From contig CAYVCX010000019.1 of the NCBI GenBank assembly GCA_964450435.1, positions 1-41,956 of the forward strand: a DNA stretch of 41,956 nt. The letters are read 5' to 3'. Positions 16,891 to 24,606 of the stretch are shown here, in pieces. Under the pieces are notes generated by a model. The model saw nothing but the letters and a program-made list of their open reading frames with translations. It was not told the origin of the DNA and made no database searches. Position 1 is the stretch's first letter; each line of letters opens with the position of its first letter. A program made the position numbers and the translations under genes. This DNA comes from SKLM01 sp964450435 (lineage in GTDB: Bacteria; Chloroflexota; Anaerolineae; B4-G1).

Positions 16891-18036
16891 GTGGAAAAAC
16901 AAGTAGAGAACACAACTCTCATCCTCTTGACCGGGGGATGGGGCGAGAGCGACCTGGAGCAGGTCCTGGCCGGCGCGCACCGCGCCGCTGCCCGCGACCT
17001 CCTCGAGGCTCTGCTACAGATCCCTTCTATCGATCGAGCCATCGTCGCCACCGACCACCAGGCCTGGGCAGACACCCTGCGCCACCTTCCGGTGGAGATA
17101 GACCTCGACCCTCCCGGCGAGCCCTTCCACTTCGGGCGCCGCCTGGCCGAACTCATCCATCGATCCGGCGCCGAGCGGGTACTCTACACCGGCGGCGGGT
17201 CAGCGCCGCTCTTGAACACCAGCCGCTGGGCCGGGATACTGCGCAGACTGGGCCGAGCACAGCGGATGGTGATTACCAACAACGTTCACTCCTGCGACTG
17301 GGCCGGGTTCGTTCCGGCTCAGGAGGCGGGCCCGCGCGTTGCCCAGGAGGCCAACGACAATGCCATTGCCTGGGCCCTCGCCAACGAAGCCGGCTTCGCT
17401 GCCTTGGGCCTGGAGCCTTCAGGCGCCTCCCGCTTCGACCTCGACACACCCGTCGACCTGCTCATCGCCCACCGACACCCAGATATCCACCCGCATTTGC
17501 GGCGCTATCTGGATGCCCTCGGCTGGCATTCGCCCCAGCTCGACGGCGTCCTCGCCGAGATGGCGCGGGAGGGCGGAAGCCTCATGGTCGCCGGTCGGGT
17601 CTCCTCCGCCGCCTGGCAGGCCCTCGAGCACAGCACCCGCTGCTGGGCCCGGGTCTTCGCCGAGGAGCGCGGGATGCGGGCCAGCGGACGCCAGCAGCGG
17701 GGTGAGGTGCGCTCTCTCCTGGCGGACTATCTGGATCTCGTGGGCGTCGACCGTTTCTTCCCGGCGCTGAGTGAGCTCGCCAACGCCGTACTCCTCGACA
17801 ATCGGGTCATCCTGGCCTCCAGGGGACTCTGGCCCTCCGCGGTCGACCGCTTCAACTCCGACCTTCACCGCTGGGAGAACGTTGAGGAACCGTTCTTGCG
17901 GCACCTTACCCGGGCGGCAGCCGAGGCTCCCATCCCCGTCCTGATGGGCGGCCATTCAGTCGTCTCCGGCGGGCTGATGGCCCTCACCGAGACGCTGATG
18001 CCGCGCCCGGCCGACCCACCCGTGGGAAGACCGTGA
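16891..18036 (+). CDS. Unrecognised protein with nucleotidyltransferase-like N-terminus
   Basis: A 381-residue protein not assigned to a named family. The N-terminal 200 residues look like a GT-A/MobA-type nucleotidyltransferase fold: an early strand LILLTGGWGESD, alternating helices and strands, VLYTGGGSAPLL near 108 in the position of the substrate loop, and RFDLDTPVDLLIA near 190, which resembles the segment following the metal site in CofC-like guanylyltransferases. The C-terminal half is mainly helical and ends with MGGHSVVSGGLMAL. The GTG start at 16891 has GGAAGG upstream. Its stop overlaps the start of a phosphatase gene by one base, so the two products probably act together. Substrate unknown. 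Confidence 0.65.
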   Translation: MEKQVENTTLILLTGGWGESDLEQVLAGAHRAAARDLLEALLQIPSIDRAIVATDHQAWADTLRHLPVEIDLDPPGEPFHFGRRLAELIHRSGAERVLYTGGGSAPLLNTSRWAGILRRLGRAQRMVITNNVHSCDWAGFVPAQEAGPRVAQEANDNAIAWALANEAGFAALGLEPSGASRFDLDTPVDLLIAHRHPDIHPHLRRYLDALGWHSPQLDGVLAEMAREGGSLMVAGRVSSAAWQALEHSTRCWARVFAEERGMRASGRQQRGEVRSLLADYLDLVGVDRFFPALSELANAVLLDNRVILASRGLWPSAVDRFNSDLHRWENVEEPFLRHLTRAAAEAPIPVLMGGHSVVSGGLMALTETLMPRPADPPVGRP

Positions 18037-18512
18037 TGGCCACCATACTGCTCGTCTGTACAGGAAACATCTGCCGCTCCCCCATGGCAGCCGCCCTTCT
18101 TCGACGACGACTGAATCAGGACCAAAAGCGGCGTCATTGGCGGGTCATCTCCGCGGGCACCTGGGCATCTGAGGGACGGCCGGCCAGCGCCTACGCCATT
18201 GACGAGATGGACGAGCGGAACATCGACCTGGGCGCGCACCGATCTCGCCCCGTCGACAGGAACCTGATGGATCAGGCCGACCTGGTTCTCGTGATGACCC
18301 AGAACCACGCCGAGGCACTCTCCGCCACCTTCCCGGACCACGCAGACAAGGTCCATCTGCTCAGCAGGATGGTTGGCAAGACCTACGACATCTCCGACCC
18401 CTATGGCGGCAGCCGGCTCGAGTATGCTCACGTCGCCCGGGAGTTGGAGGGGCTCATCGACGAGGGCTACGAGCGCATCGTTGCCCTGGCTGAGAACACC
18501 TCCGCCCGCTAG
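18036..18512 (+). CDS. Low-molecular-weight protein tyrosine phosphatase
   Basis: A 158-residue phosphatase. The P-loop CTGNICRSPMA near the N-terminus gives the catalytic cysteine and arginine (C-x5-R). The general acid aspartate is in DPYGGS near residue 126. The residue after GN is Ile, as in tyrosine-specific enzymes; arginine phosphatases such as YwlE have Thr there. The start is ATG 18036, overlapping the upstream gene (TGATG). The last four bases overlap the end of the convergent proS gene. In bacteria these enzymes often control exopolysaccharide kinases, but no such kinase lies nearby. Confidence 0.9.
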   Translation: MATILLVCTGNICRSPMAAALLRRRLNQDQKRRHWRVISAGTWASEGRPASAYAIDEMDERNIDLGAHRSRPVDRNLMDQADLVLVMTQNHAEALSATFPDHADKVHLLSRMVGKTYDISDPYGGSRLEYAHVARELEGLIDEGYERIVALAENTSAR

Positions 18513-20236
18513 GAGGTCTCCGTCAACTCTCTGACCGCGTGCGCCAGATCGTCGAGCTCCACTACCTCCGCCTCGTCTGCCCACCGCGCCTTCAGCTCAA
18601 CGCCCCCTTGTCCCAGGCTCCGTCGGCTTACAGTCCCTCGCACCGGACAGCCAATCAAGTCCGCATCGGCGAACTTCACGCCGGCGCTCTCTTCTCTGTC
18701 GTCAAACAGCACATCAAACCCCGTGTCTTCCAGCTCTGCGCAGAAGCGCTCCGCCCGCTCCTGAACCTCCTCGTCGGTCCCCAGCGTCATCAGATAGACG
18801 TCGAAGGGAGCCAGAGCCGGGGGCCAGATAATCCCGTGATCGTCGTGATGCTGTTCTATGACCGCCGCCATCAGCCGCCCTACCCCAATCCCGTACGACC
18901 CCATCATAATCGGGTGCTCGTCGCCCTCGGCGTCCAGGAACGTGGCTCCCACTGCCTCGGCGTAGTGGGTGCCCAGCTTGAAGCAGTGCCCCAACTCGAT
19001 TGCCGACTCCGCCACCAGGGCCCCCTCGCACCTGGGACACAGATGTCCGGATTCGGCCTGTGCGATGTCGTCCAGTATCGTCACCGCGAAGTCGCGCGGA
19101 TAGTTGACGCCCACCAGGTGGTACCCCTGCCGGTTCGCCCCCGCTACGAAATTGCTCCCCTTCTGGATGGACCGATCTGCCACAACCAGCACCCCGGCAT
19201 CGCCTACGGACTGCCGCACGTCGAGGCCCACTGGCGAGCCGTACCCCGGCTCGGCGCCCGCCCGCCGAACGTCCTTCTCCAGCGCTGGCTCCAGAATCGC
19301 CCCGTCCAGCAGATTCCGGAGTTTCGTCTCATTCACCTCCAGGTCCCCTCGGACGACGACCAGCACCAGATCCCCGTCGCCTTGAGTGTAGAACACAGCC
19401 TTCAGCGTCTGTCTGGTCGGCACCCCCACGAAGTCGGCCACGTCGGTAATGGTCTCGCAGCCCGGTGTCTCGAGTTCCATCGCATCATCCAGCGGCTCAG
19501 ACTCGACCTCGGGCAGCCTGAACTCGGCTCGCTCGGCATTGGCGGCATAGTCACACGCCTCGCAGTGGATGAACGTATCCTCGCCATCCGTATGCGGCAG
19601 CATGAACTCGTGCGAGTCCGCTCCCCCCATCATTCCGGTGTCCGCCTCGACCGCCACCGGATCCAGCCCACAGCGCGCGAAGACGCGCATGTAGGCCCCG
19701 ATCATCCGTGGATAGAACGCGTCCAGGCCCGCTCCGTCCCGGTCCAGGCTGTATGCGTCCTTCATGCGGAACTCGCGCACGCGCAGAAGTCCTCCTCGCG
19801 GGCGCGGCTCATCCCGCACCTTCGTCTGTATGTGGTACACGACCTTCGGCAGATCCCGGTAGGATTGGATCTCCTGTCGCGCCAGCTCGGCCACCACCTC
19901 TTCATGGGTCATGGCCAGAGCGTACTCCCGACCGCCCCGGTCGGTCACGCACATCAGCGCAGGGCCGACGCTGGCCCATCGCCCCGTTGCCTTCCACAGC
20001 TCAGCCGGGTGCACGACCGGCATCTTCATCTCCTGTGCGCCCAGAGCGTCCATCTCCTCGCGCAGGATCCTCTCGATGTTCCGGGCCACGCGCCAGCCCA
20101 GCGGGAGATAGCTGTAGAGACCGGCCCCCAGAAAGCGTACCAATCCAGCTCGCAGCGCCAGTTTATGACTCGTCAGTTGCGTCCCTGCGGGAGCTTCCCG
20201 CAGCGTGCGTCCAAACAGTTGCGACATCTTCAGCAT
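18509..20236 (-). CDS. proS: Prolyl-tRNA synthetase, bacterial type
   Basis: A 575-residue class II synthetase that attaches proline to tRNA-Pro. Motif 2 is around VRDEPRPRGGLLRVREFRMK and motif 3 is GSYGIGVGRLMAA. The long segment between them (about 225-400) is the editing domain typical of the bacterial form, and the C-terminal anticodon-binding domain starts near 475 (PFDVYLMTLG). Length matches the family. GGAGG lies before the ATG at 20236. Its own promoter (20435-20463) sits about 200 bases upstream, and a terminator hairpin lies between promoter and start, which suggests attenuation. Confidence 0.96.
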   Translation of the reverse strand: MLKMSQLFGRTLREAPAGTQLTSHKLALRAGLVRFLGAGLYSYLPLGWRVARNIERILREEMDALGAQEMKMPVVHPAELWKATGRWASVGPALMCVTDRGGREYALAMTHEEVVAELARQEIQSYRDLPKVVYHIQTKVRDEPRPRGGLLRVREFRMKDAYSLDRDGAGLDAFYPRMIGAYMRVFARCGLDPVAVEADTGMMGGADSHEFMLPHTDGEDTFIHCEACDYAANAERAEFRLPEVESEPLDDAMELETPGCETITDVADFVGVPTRQTLKAVFYTQGDGDLVLVVVRGDLEVNETKLRNLLDGAILEPALEKDVRRAGAEPGYGSPVGLDVRQSVGDAGVLVVADRSIQKGSNFVAGANRQGYHLVGVNYPRDFAVTILDDIAQAESGHLCPRCEGALVAESAIELGHCFKLGTHYAEAVGATFLDAEGDEHPIMMGSYGIGVGRLMAAVIEQHHDDHGIIWPPALAPFDVYLMTLGTDEEVQERAERFCAELEDTGFDVLFDDREESAGVKFADADLIGCPVRGTVSRRSLGQGGVELKARWADEAEVVELDDLAHAVRELTETS

Positions 20237-20256
20237 CGACGGCCTCCTCGCAGTAC

Positions 20257-20291
20257 AAAAGCAAAACCAGCCTCCGGGATCGGAAGGCTGG
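20257..20291 (-). terminator. Terminator-like hairpin in the proS leader
   Basis: Read on the - strand, CCAGCCT plus CCG pairs with CGG plus AGGCTGG (one bulged base) and is followed by TTTTGCTTTT. It ends about 20 bases before the proS start codon, so it can only work as a premature stop of the proS transcript. This is the layout of a transcription attenuator. Confidence 0.7.
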
Positions 20292-20428
20292 CGATCGGGG
20301 GAACATCCGACGGGCCAGACAGCGCGAATTGAACGCCTGGAACAGGCAGACGGACGGCCGGGGTCTGCCAGGCATGGCTAGGGTCCCCTGTTACTGACAT
20401 CCCGCACTCAGCAGATCCGCTGAGACTC
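20292..20428 (-). promoter_or_regulatory. Structured 5' leader of proS (candidate riboregulator)
   Basis: Between the predicted start near 20428 and the terminator hairpin, the - strand RNA contains a perfect CTCAGC/GCTGAG hairpin (20406-20423) and a long imperfect stem in which CCTGG-CAGAC pairs with GTCTG and CCAGG (about 20330-20372). The classic T-box core (GGTGG-ACCGCG) was sought and not found. The ligand or switch partner is unknown. Confidence 0.45.
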
Positions 20429-20434
20429 CACGCG

Positions 20435-20463
20435 ATGGTAGCACGCGAGGAGATCCCTGTCAA
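20435..20463 (-). promoter_or_regulatory. proS: Promoter of proS
   Basis: On the - strand, a perfect TTGACA (20463-20458), a 17-base spacer and TACCAT (20440-20435). It starts a leader of about 190 bases ahead of proS. Confidence 0.6.
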
Positions 20464-20618
20464 CCGACTATCTTCACGCGTCTCCTGCTTGTGGTCACCC
20501 GCACCTGCGCTCCCACTTCAACAGAACACCAGGAACACCGCCGGCACCCACCTCGCCTTTCCCCCGTCACATAGTACCGGTCACCTTGCTCCCTTCGAGA
20601 ACGACACGGCCCTATCCC

Positions 20619-20647
20619 TTGATCGCCGGCGAGGACCAGGGTATAAT
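20619..20647 (+). promoter_or_regulatory. Promoter of the small membrane protein gene
   Basis: TTGATC at 20619-20624, a 17-base spacer and a perfect TATAAT at 20642-20647. The predicted start lies near 20654, only about four bases before the likely GTG start codon at 20658, so the transcript may be leaderless. Confidence 0.6.
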
Positions 20648-20657
20648 CCCGGACATC

Positions 20658-21149
20658 GTGGACAACCTTCTGCTGCTCTTCGGATTCCTCTCGATATTTC
20701 ACGTCATCTCCGCGGCCGTTCTGGCCAATGCCCTGCGCGCATTCTGGCGCGGACTGCACCAGGGACAGATTCACGGCTGCCGGCTCGTCTTCACCGCCGT
20801 CTGGGCCGCGGTATTCGGAGGCGTTCCTTTCGCTTTCGGTGTCGGGATCTCCACCGGCGAGCATGGCGCTCCCTGGTTCGTCTTTGCCCAGGTCGCCCTG
20901 TGGGCATCCATCTTCCTGGTAGTGCTGCTCGCGGAGCAGGCTGTGAGAAGCGCCTTACAGCCGTTCCGCGACGAGGGAATCTCGCTGATGCTCTTCGGCA
21001 GCGTGTTTCTCCTGACCGGTTTGGCCGTGACGGCCTTCGTCCGTGGAGACGACGGGCTTGGCAGCCTCCTCTCCGGAGGGCTCCTCGCCCTGGTCGGCGC
21101 TGCCATCCTTGCCGCCGGCCTGTGGAGAGTGCTCCACGCCACCCGCTGA
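20658..21149 (+). CDS. Small integral membrane protein of unknown function
   Basis: A protein of about 163 residues with four or five hydrophobic segments (LLLLFGFLSIF, TAVWAAVFGGVPFAFGV, FAQVALWASIFLVVLLA, LMLFGSVFLLTGLAV and a final LLALVGAAILAAGLW). No family was recognised. The start was placed at GTG 20658 because the promoter's -10 box ends 10 bases upstream; the reading frame is open further back to 20586, but that part overlaps the promoter and looks non-coding. There is no ribosome-binding site at 20658, consistent with a leaderless message. sfsA starts 28 bases downstream. Confidence 0.65.
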   Translation: MDNLLLLFGFLSIFHVISAAVLANALRAFWRGLHQGQIHGCRLVFTAVWAAVFGGVPFAFGVGISTGEHGAPWFVFAQVALWASIFLVVLLAEQAVRSALQPFRDEGISLMLFGSVFLLTGLAVTAFVRGDDGLGSLLSGGLLALVGAAILAAGLWRVLHATR

Positions 21150-21177
21150 ATCTGCTCGAAGCAAGCTTGCCCCTCCG

Positions 21178-21867
21178 ATGAAGCTGCCTTCCCTCGTCGC
21201 CAGCTCCTTCGTGGAACGCGTCAACCGCTTCCGCGTCGCTGTCAGGATCGAAGGCCGCGAGGTCGACGCGCACCTCCCCAACTCAGGACGCCTCACCGAA
21301 CTGCTGACACCCGGCCGGCCGTGCTGGCTGGCGCCCGCCGCTGGCCCGCGCCGCCAGACCGATTACGACCTTAAGCTCGTCCGGTACGCGGGTGTTCTCG
21401 TCTCCGTCGATGCCCGTCTGCCCAATCCACTCTTCGCCGAGGCCCTGGAGGCGAGACGCCTGGCTCCCTTCCGAGCCTCCCGCGGCTTCGATCGAGAGAT
21501 CTCCCTTGGCGAGAGCCGCGTCGATTTCCGACTGAAGACACCCGCAGGGCCCCTCTGGGTCGAGACCAAGTCCGTAACCCTGGTCGAGGCTGGTTGTGCG
21601 CGATTCCCCGACGCCCCCACCGCTCGTGGCGCGCGTCACGTTCAGGAGCTCATCGGAGTGGTTGAGGAAGGCGGTCGAGCTGCCATCGTCTTCGTCGTTC
21701 AGCGTCCCGACGCGCTCCGCTTCGAACCCCACGATGGCGCGGACCCCGCCTTCGGCGCAGCGCTTCGCACCGCCGCTGATGCTGGCGTGGGGGTGTACGC
21801 ATGGACCTGCCGAGTCAGCAAACAGGCTATCGCCATCGCACGACAGATCCCGGTCGACCTGGCATAA
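21178..21867 (+). CDS. sfsA: SfsA family protein
   Basis: A 229-residue protein. Family motifs are LPNSGRLTELL near residue 35, RASRGFDREISLG followed by SRVDFRL in the middle, VETKSVTLV near 125 and FPDAPTARGARHVQEL near 140. SfsA proteins combine an OB-like fold with a nuclease-like fold and bind DNA; the name comes from sugar fermentation stimulation in E. coli, but the biochemical role is unsettled. The start is ATG 21178, because the reading frame upstream overlaps the preceding membrane protein gene and lacks family similarity. No strong ribosome-binding site is seen. Confidence 0.93.
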   Translation: MKLPSLVASSFVERVNRFRVAVRIEGREVDAHLPNSGRLTELLTPGRPCWLAPAAGPRRQTDYDLKLVRYAGVLVSVDARLPNPLFAEALEARRLAPFRASRGFDREISLGESRVDFRLKTPAGPLWVETKSVTLVEAGCARFPDAPTARGARHVQELIGVVEEGGRAAIVFVVQRPDALRFEPHDGADPAFGAALRTAADAGVGVYAWTCRVSKQAIAIARQIPVDLA

Positions 21868-21915
21868 CACGGGACAGATATGCTGGACCCCGCCCTCGTC
21901 CCCTGGATCGTCAAC

Positions 21916-21943
21916 TTGCATCCTCTCTTTCCCAGGGTACAAT
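21916..21943 (+). promoter_or_regulatory. Probable promoter of the rhomboid gene
   Basis: TTGCAT at 21916-21921, a 16-base spacer and TACAAT at 21938-21943. It lies in the 216-base space after sfsA and leaves a leader of about 130 bases. Confidence 0.5.
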
Positions 21944-22083
21944 CACCCGTACCCGTCAGGATGGGCTTGAGCGTGGCTTGGGCCGCGTCGGAAGATGCGT
22001 TCGGCGTCTCAACACAGAATGTCCGGGCGCGCGGTCTGGAGCGATGAAAAGGGTCGGCGTGTGCTTCGCCAGGAGGCCTGGAC

Positions 22084-22800
22084 GTGATTCCGTTGCGGGA
22101 CAATGTCCCATCTCGCCGTTTTCCGGTCGTCAACATAGGACTCATCGCCCTCAACGTGTTGGCCTTCGTGTTGCAGAGCATCGCCCTGGGGCCTGATTCA
22201 CTCCACCGGTTCGCTCTCACGTGGGGACTCGTCCCCGCGAGATTCTGGGAGGCATTGGACATTCACTCCTGGCTTACCGTGTTCACCTCGATGTTCCTCC
22301 ACGGCGGCTGGTGGCACTTGATCTCCAATATGCTTGCTCTCTACATCTTCGGAGACAACATCGAAGACCGCGCGGGGCACCTCCCCTATCTGCTCTTCTA
22401 CCTCCTGAGCGGCGTTGCGGGAGCCGGGGCCCATCTGGCCGCCTACGCGGAGTCAACTATCCCCACGGTCGGTGCCAGCGGTGCTATCGCCGGTGTCCTC
22501 GGGGGCTACCTGGTCCTCTACCCCCGCGCCCGTGTGCTGACCCTGGTGCCCCTGTTCTACTTCGTGCGGCTGATCGAGATCCCCGCCGTGATCTACCTGG
22601 GGTTCTGGTTCATCTCCCAGTTGTTCAATGGCCTCTTCGCGTTGGCGGCCGTCGATGTTTTCCAGAGCGGCGGCGTGGCCTGGTGGGCCCACATCGGCGG
22701 GTTCGTCTTCGGCCTGCTCGTGATCCGGCTCATCGCCTCACCTGGAAAGCCTCACTACGCAGGCCGCTACCACCCGTGGCGTGATGATCGATGGGGATAG
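22084..22800 (+). CDS. Rhomboid-family intramembrane serine protease
   Basis: A 238-residue protease with six predicted membrane helices. The catalytic dyad is visible: Ser132 in VGASGAIAG and His203 in WWAHIGGF. The family's HGGWWHLISNM motif lies at 73-83, in the loop and helix that help form the active site. Rhomboids cut membrane proteins within or near the bilayer; the substrate here is unknown. The GTG start at 22084 has AGGAGG eight bases upstream. The final 20 bases overlap the next gene region. Confidence 0.95.
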   Translation: MIPLRDNVPSRRFPVVNIGLIALNVLAFVLQSIALGPDSLHRFALTWGLVPARFWEALDIHSWLTVFTSMFLHGGWWHLISNMLALYIFGDNIEDRAGHLPYLLFYLLSGVAGAGAHLAAYAESTIPTVGASGAIAGVLGGYLVLYPRARVLTLVPLFYFVRLIEIPAVIYLGFWFISQLFNGLFALAAVDVFQSGGVAWWAHIGGFVFGLLVIRLIASPGKPHYAGRYHPWRDDRWG

Positions 22801-22801
22801 C

Positions 22802-24583
22802 GTGAGGCCCCTCATTCCCCGCCTTCTTCTCTTCACCCTCCTGATCTTGCTGGTCGGGTCGGTGGTCGCCTTTGAGGCACTCCACGCGGGCAGGGTCTAT
22901 CCTGGCGTGTCGGTGTGGGGCATCGATATGGGCAGTATGCATCCCGGAAGCACCGGCGCGATCCCTCGCGACCAATTCGCCGTGAACCAACCCCTCATCA
23001 CGTTGAGCGGACCCGACGGTTCGTGGGATGTCCGCCCTGCCGATCTCGGCCTCCGGCTCAACTCGGAGGCCACGCTGGCACGGGCGTATCGCGCCGGCCG
23101 TGAGCAGCCCTGGCCGGCCAGCTTCCTCTCCCGGCTGGAGCTTCTCGCCTTCGGCGCCCAGATCGCCCCCGTTTTGACCCTTGACGAATCCCAGACACGG
23201 CATTACCTGGAGGCCCTATCGGAGCAGATCGACGTCTCGCCTGTTGATGCTAAGCTGACGTTCGAAGGGACCACTATCATCGTCGAACCCGCCCAGACCG
23301 GCCGCCGCCTTGACGTGGAGGGCACCCTGGCGATGCTGTCCCCGGTCCTCGCCCGGCTCGAACCCGCGACGGTAACCCTGGTCGTGGAGCAGGTGCCGCC
23401 GGCCGTGGCCGACGCCGAGGCGGCTCGCAGCGAGGCCGAGCAACTGCTCGACGGTCCGCTCACCCTCACCATCGCCGATCCCCTGGAGGAGGATCCCGGG
23501 CCCTGGGTGCTCCCCCCCGAGGAGTTGGTCGCGTGGCTGAAGCTGGAGAGCGAGGATGGCGTCCTCCACGCCCGCCTGGACGAGGAGCCCCTCCGAGTCT
23601 ACCTCGAGAAGCTCGCCCCGGCCCTGGCCATCGACCCCGTCGATGCCCGCTTCCACTTTAACGAGCTGACCGGAGAACTGGAGCCCATCAGCGCCAGCCG
23701 GGAGGGTCGCACCCTCGACGTCGACGCGACGATCACACGTACGTTCGAGGCCCTGACCGCCGGCCAGAGGCACGTGCCCCTGATGACGCCCTCGGTCCCA
23801 CCCAGCTACCCGGACACCGCCACCGCCGAGGAGCTGGGCATCGTCGATCGCGTCGCCACGGGCGAGTCCTACTTCATCGGGTCACCCTCCGGCCGCGATC
23901 ACAACATCCGCCTGGCAGCCAGCCAGTTCGACGGACTCGTGATCCCGCCCGGCGAGACGTTCTCCTTCAACCACCACCTGGGAGAGATCACGGCCGAGGC
24001 GGGCTATGACCAATCGCTTATCACGGCCGGAGAGCAGCTGGCGATGGGCATCGGGGGCGGCATCTGTCAGGTCAGCACCACGGCCTTCCGCGCCGCGTTC
24101 TGGGGCGGGTACCCCATCACCGAGCGCTGGGCGCACTCGCAGCGGGTTGCCTACTATGAGCTGCGCGGAGGCGACGTGGGAATGGACGCCACAATCTACT
24201 CCCCTTACGTCGACCTCAAGTTCGTCAACGACCGCTCGGCCCCCCTCTTGATCGAAACCGAGGTCGTAGAGGCCGCGCATCGGCTGATCTTCCGCTTCTA
24301 CTCCACCGACGACGGACGCCAGGTAGAGATGGAGGCCGAGGACCCGACGGATTTCACTGCGCCCGGCCCGCCCATCTATGAGCTGGACGAGGACATGGCG
24401 CCCGGGACAGTCACCCGGTGGCAGTCCGCGGTGGACGGCCTCACCGCCACGATCCACCGCCGCATCTACGACGCCGACGGCGAGCTTCTGTCTGATGAGA
24501 CCTTCGTCAGCAAGTTCGAACCACGCCGCGCCGTCTACCACTACGGGCCCGGCTACGAGCCGCCCCAAGAGACAGACGGCTGA
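22802..24583 (+). CDS. VanW-family wall protein with peptidoglycan-binding-like repeats
   Basis: A secreted or membrane-anchored protein of about 593 residues. The N-terminal hydrophobic helix (LLLFTLLILLVGSVVAFEAL) is followed by two repeats of the PG_binding_4 type (about 30-200 and 205-330; GVSVWGIDMG begins the first). The VanW domain starts near 350 with GESYFIGSPSGRDHNI and contains GETFSFNHHLGEI, the conserved GIGGGICQVSTTAFRAAFW and the DATIYSPYVDLKFVND end. VanW occurs in some vancomycin-resistance clusters, but its function is unproved and such proteins are common in Gram-positive-type and Chloroflexota genomes, so no resistance is implied. GTG 22802 was chosen because GGGGA lies just upstream; GTG 22781 and ATG 22784 are alternatives. 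Confidence 0.9.
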   Translation: MRPLIPRLLLFTLLILLVGSVVAFEALHAGRVYPGVSVWGIDMGSMHPGSTGAIPRDQFAVNQPLITLSGPDGSWDVRPADLGLRLNSEATLARAYRAGREQPWPASFLSRLELLAFGAQIAPVLTLDESQTRHYLEALSEQIDVSPVDAKLTFEGTTIIVEPAQTGRRLDVEGTLAMLSPVLARLEPATVTLVVEQVPPAVADAEAARSEAEQLLDGPLTLTIADPLEEDPGPWVLPPEELVAWLKLESEDGVLHARLDEEPLRVYLEKLAPALAIDPVDARFHFNELTGELEPISASREGRTLDVDATITRTFEALTAGQRHVPLMTPSVPPSYPDTATAEELGIVDRVATGESYFIGSPSGRDHNIRLAASQFDGLVIPPGETFSFNHHLGEITAEAGYDQSLITAGEQLAMGIGGGICQVSTTAFRAAFWGGYPITERWAHSQRVAYYELRGGDVGMDATIYSPYVDLKFVNDRSAPLLIETEVVEAAHRLIFRFYSTDDGRQVEMEAEDPTDFTAPGPPIYELDEDMAPGTVTRWQSAVDGLTATIHRRIYDADGELLSDETFVSKFEPRRAVYHYGPGYEPPQETDG

Positions 24584-24606
24584 TCACAGCCTCAGCACAG
24601 CCTCCC

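Noticed and set aside
18539..20332. Long open frame (597 codons) on the + strand opposite proS
   Set aside because: The proS reading is unambiguous with all class II motifs; the opposite product is low-complexity and Arg/His/Pro-rich.
20430..20450. T-box-like string GATGGTAGCACGCGAG on the + strand
   Set aside because: It is on the wrong strand for proS, overlaps the proS -10 region and deviates from the T-box core; no terminator follows on that strand.
22044..22196. Open frame starting ATGAAAAGGGTC before the rhomboid gene
   Set aside because: It has no ribosome-binding site, is Arg-rich and runs into the rhomboid gene in another frame.
22802..24583. Vancomycin resistance determinant
   Set aside because: VanW-domain proteins are widespread and VanW itself is not required for known resistance; no vanH, vanA-type ligase or vanX gene is nearby.
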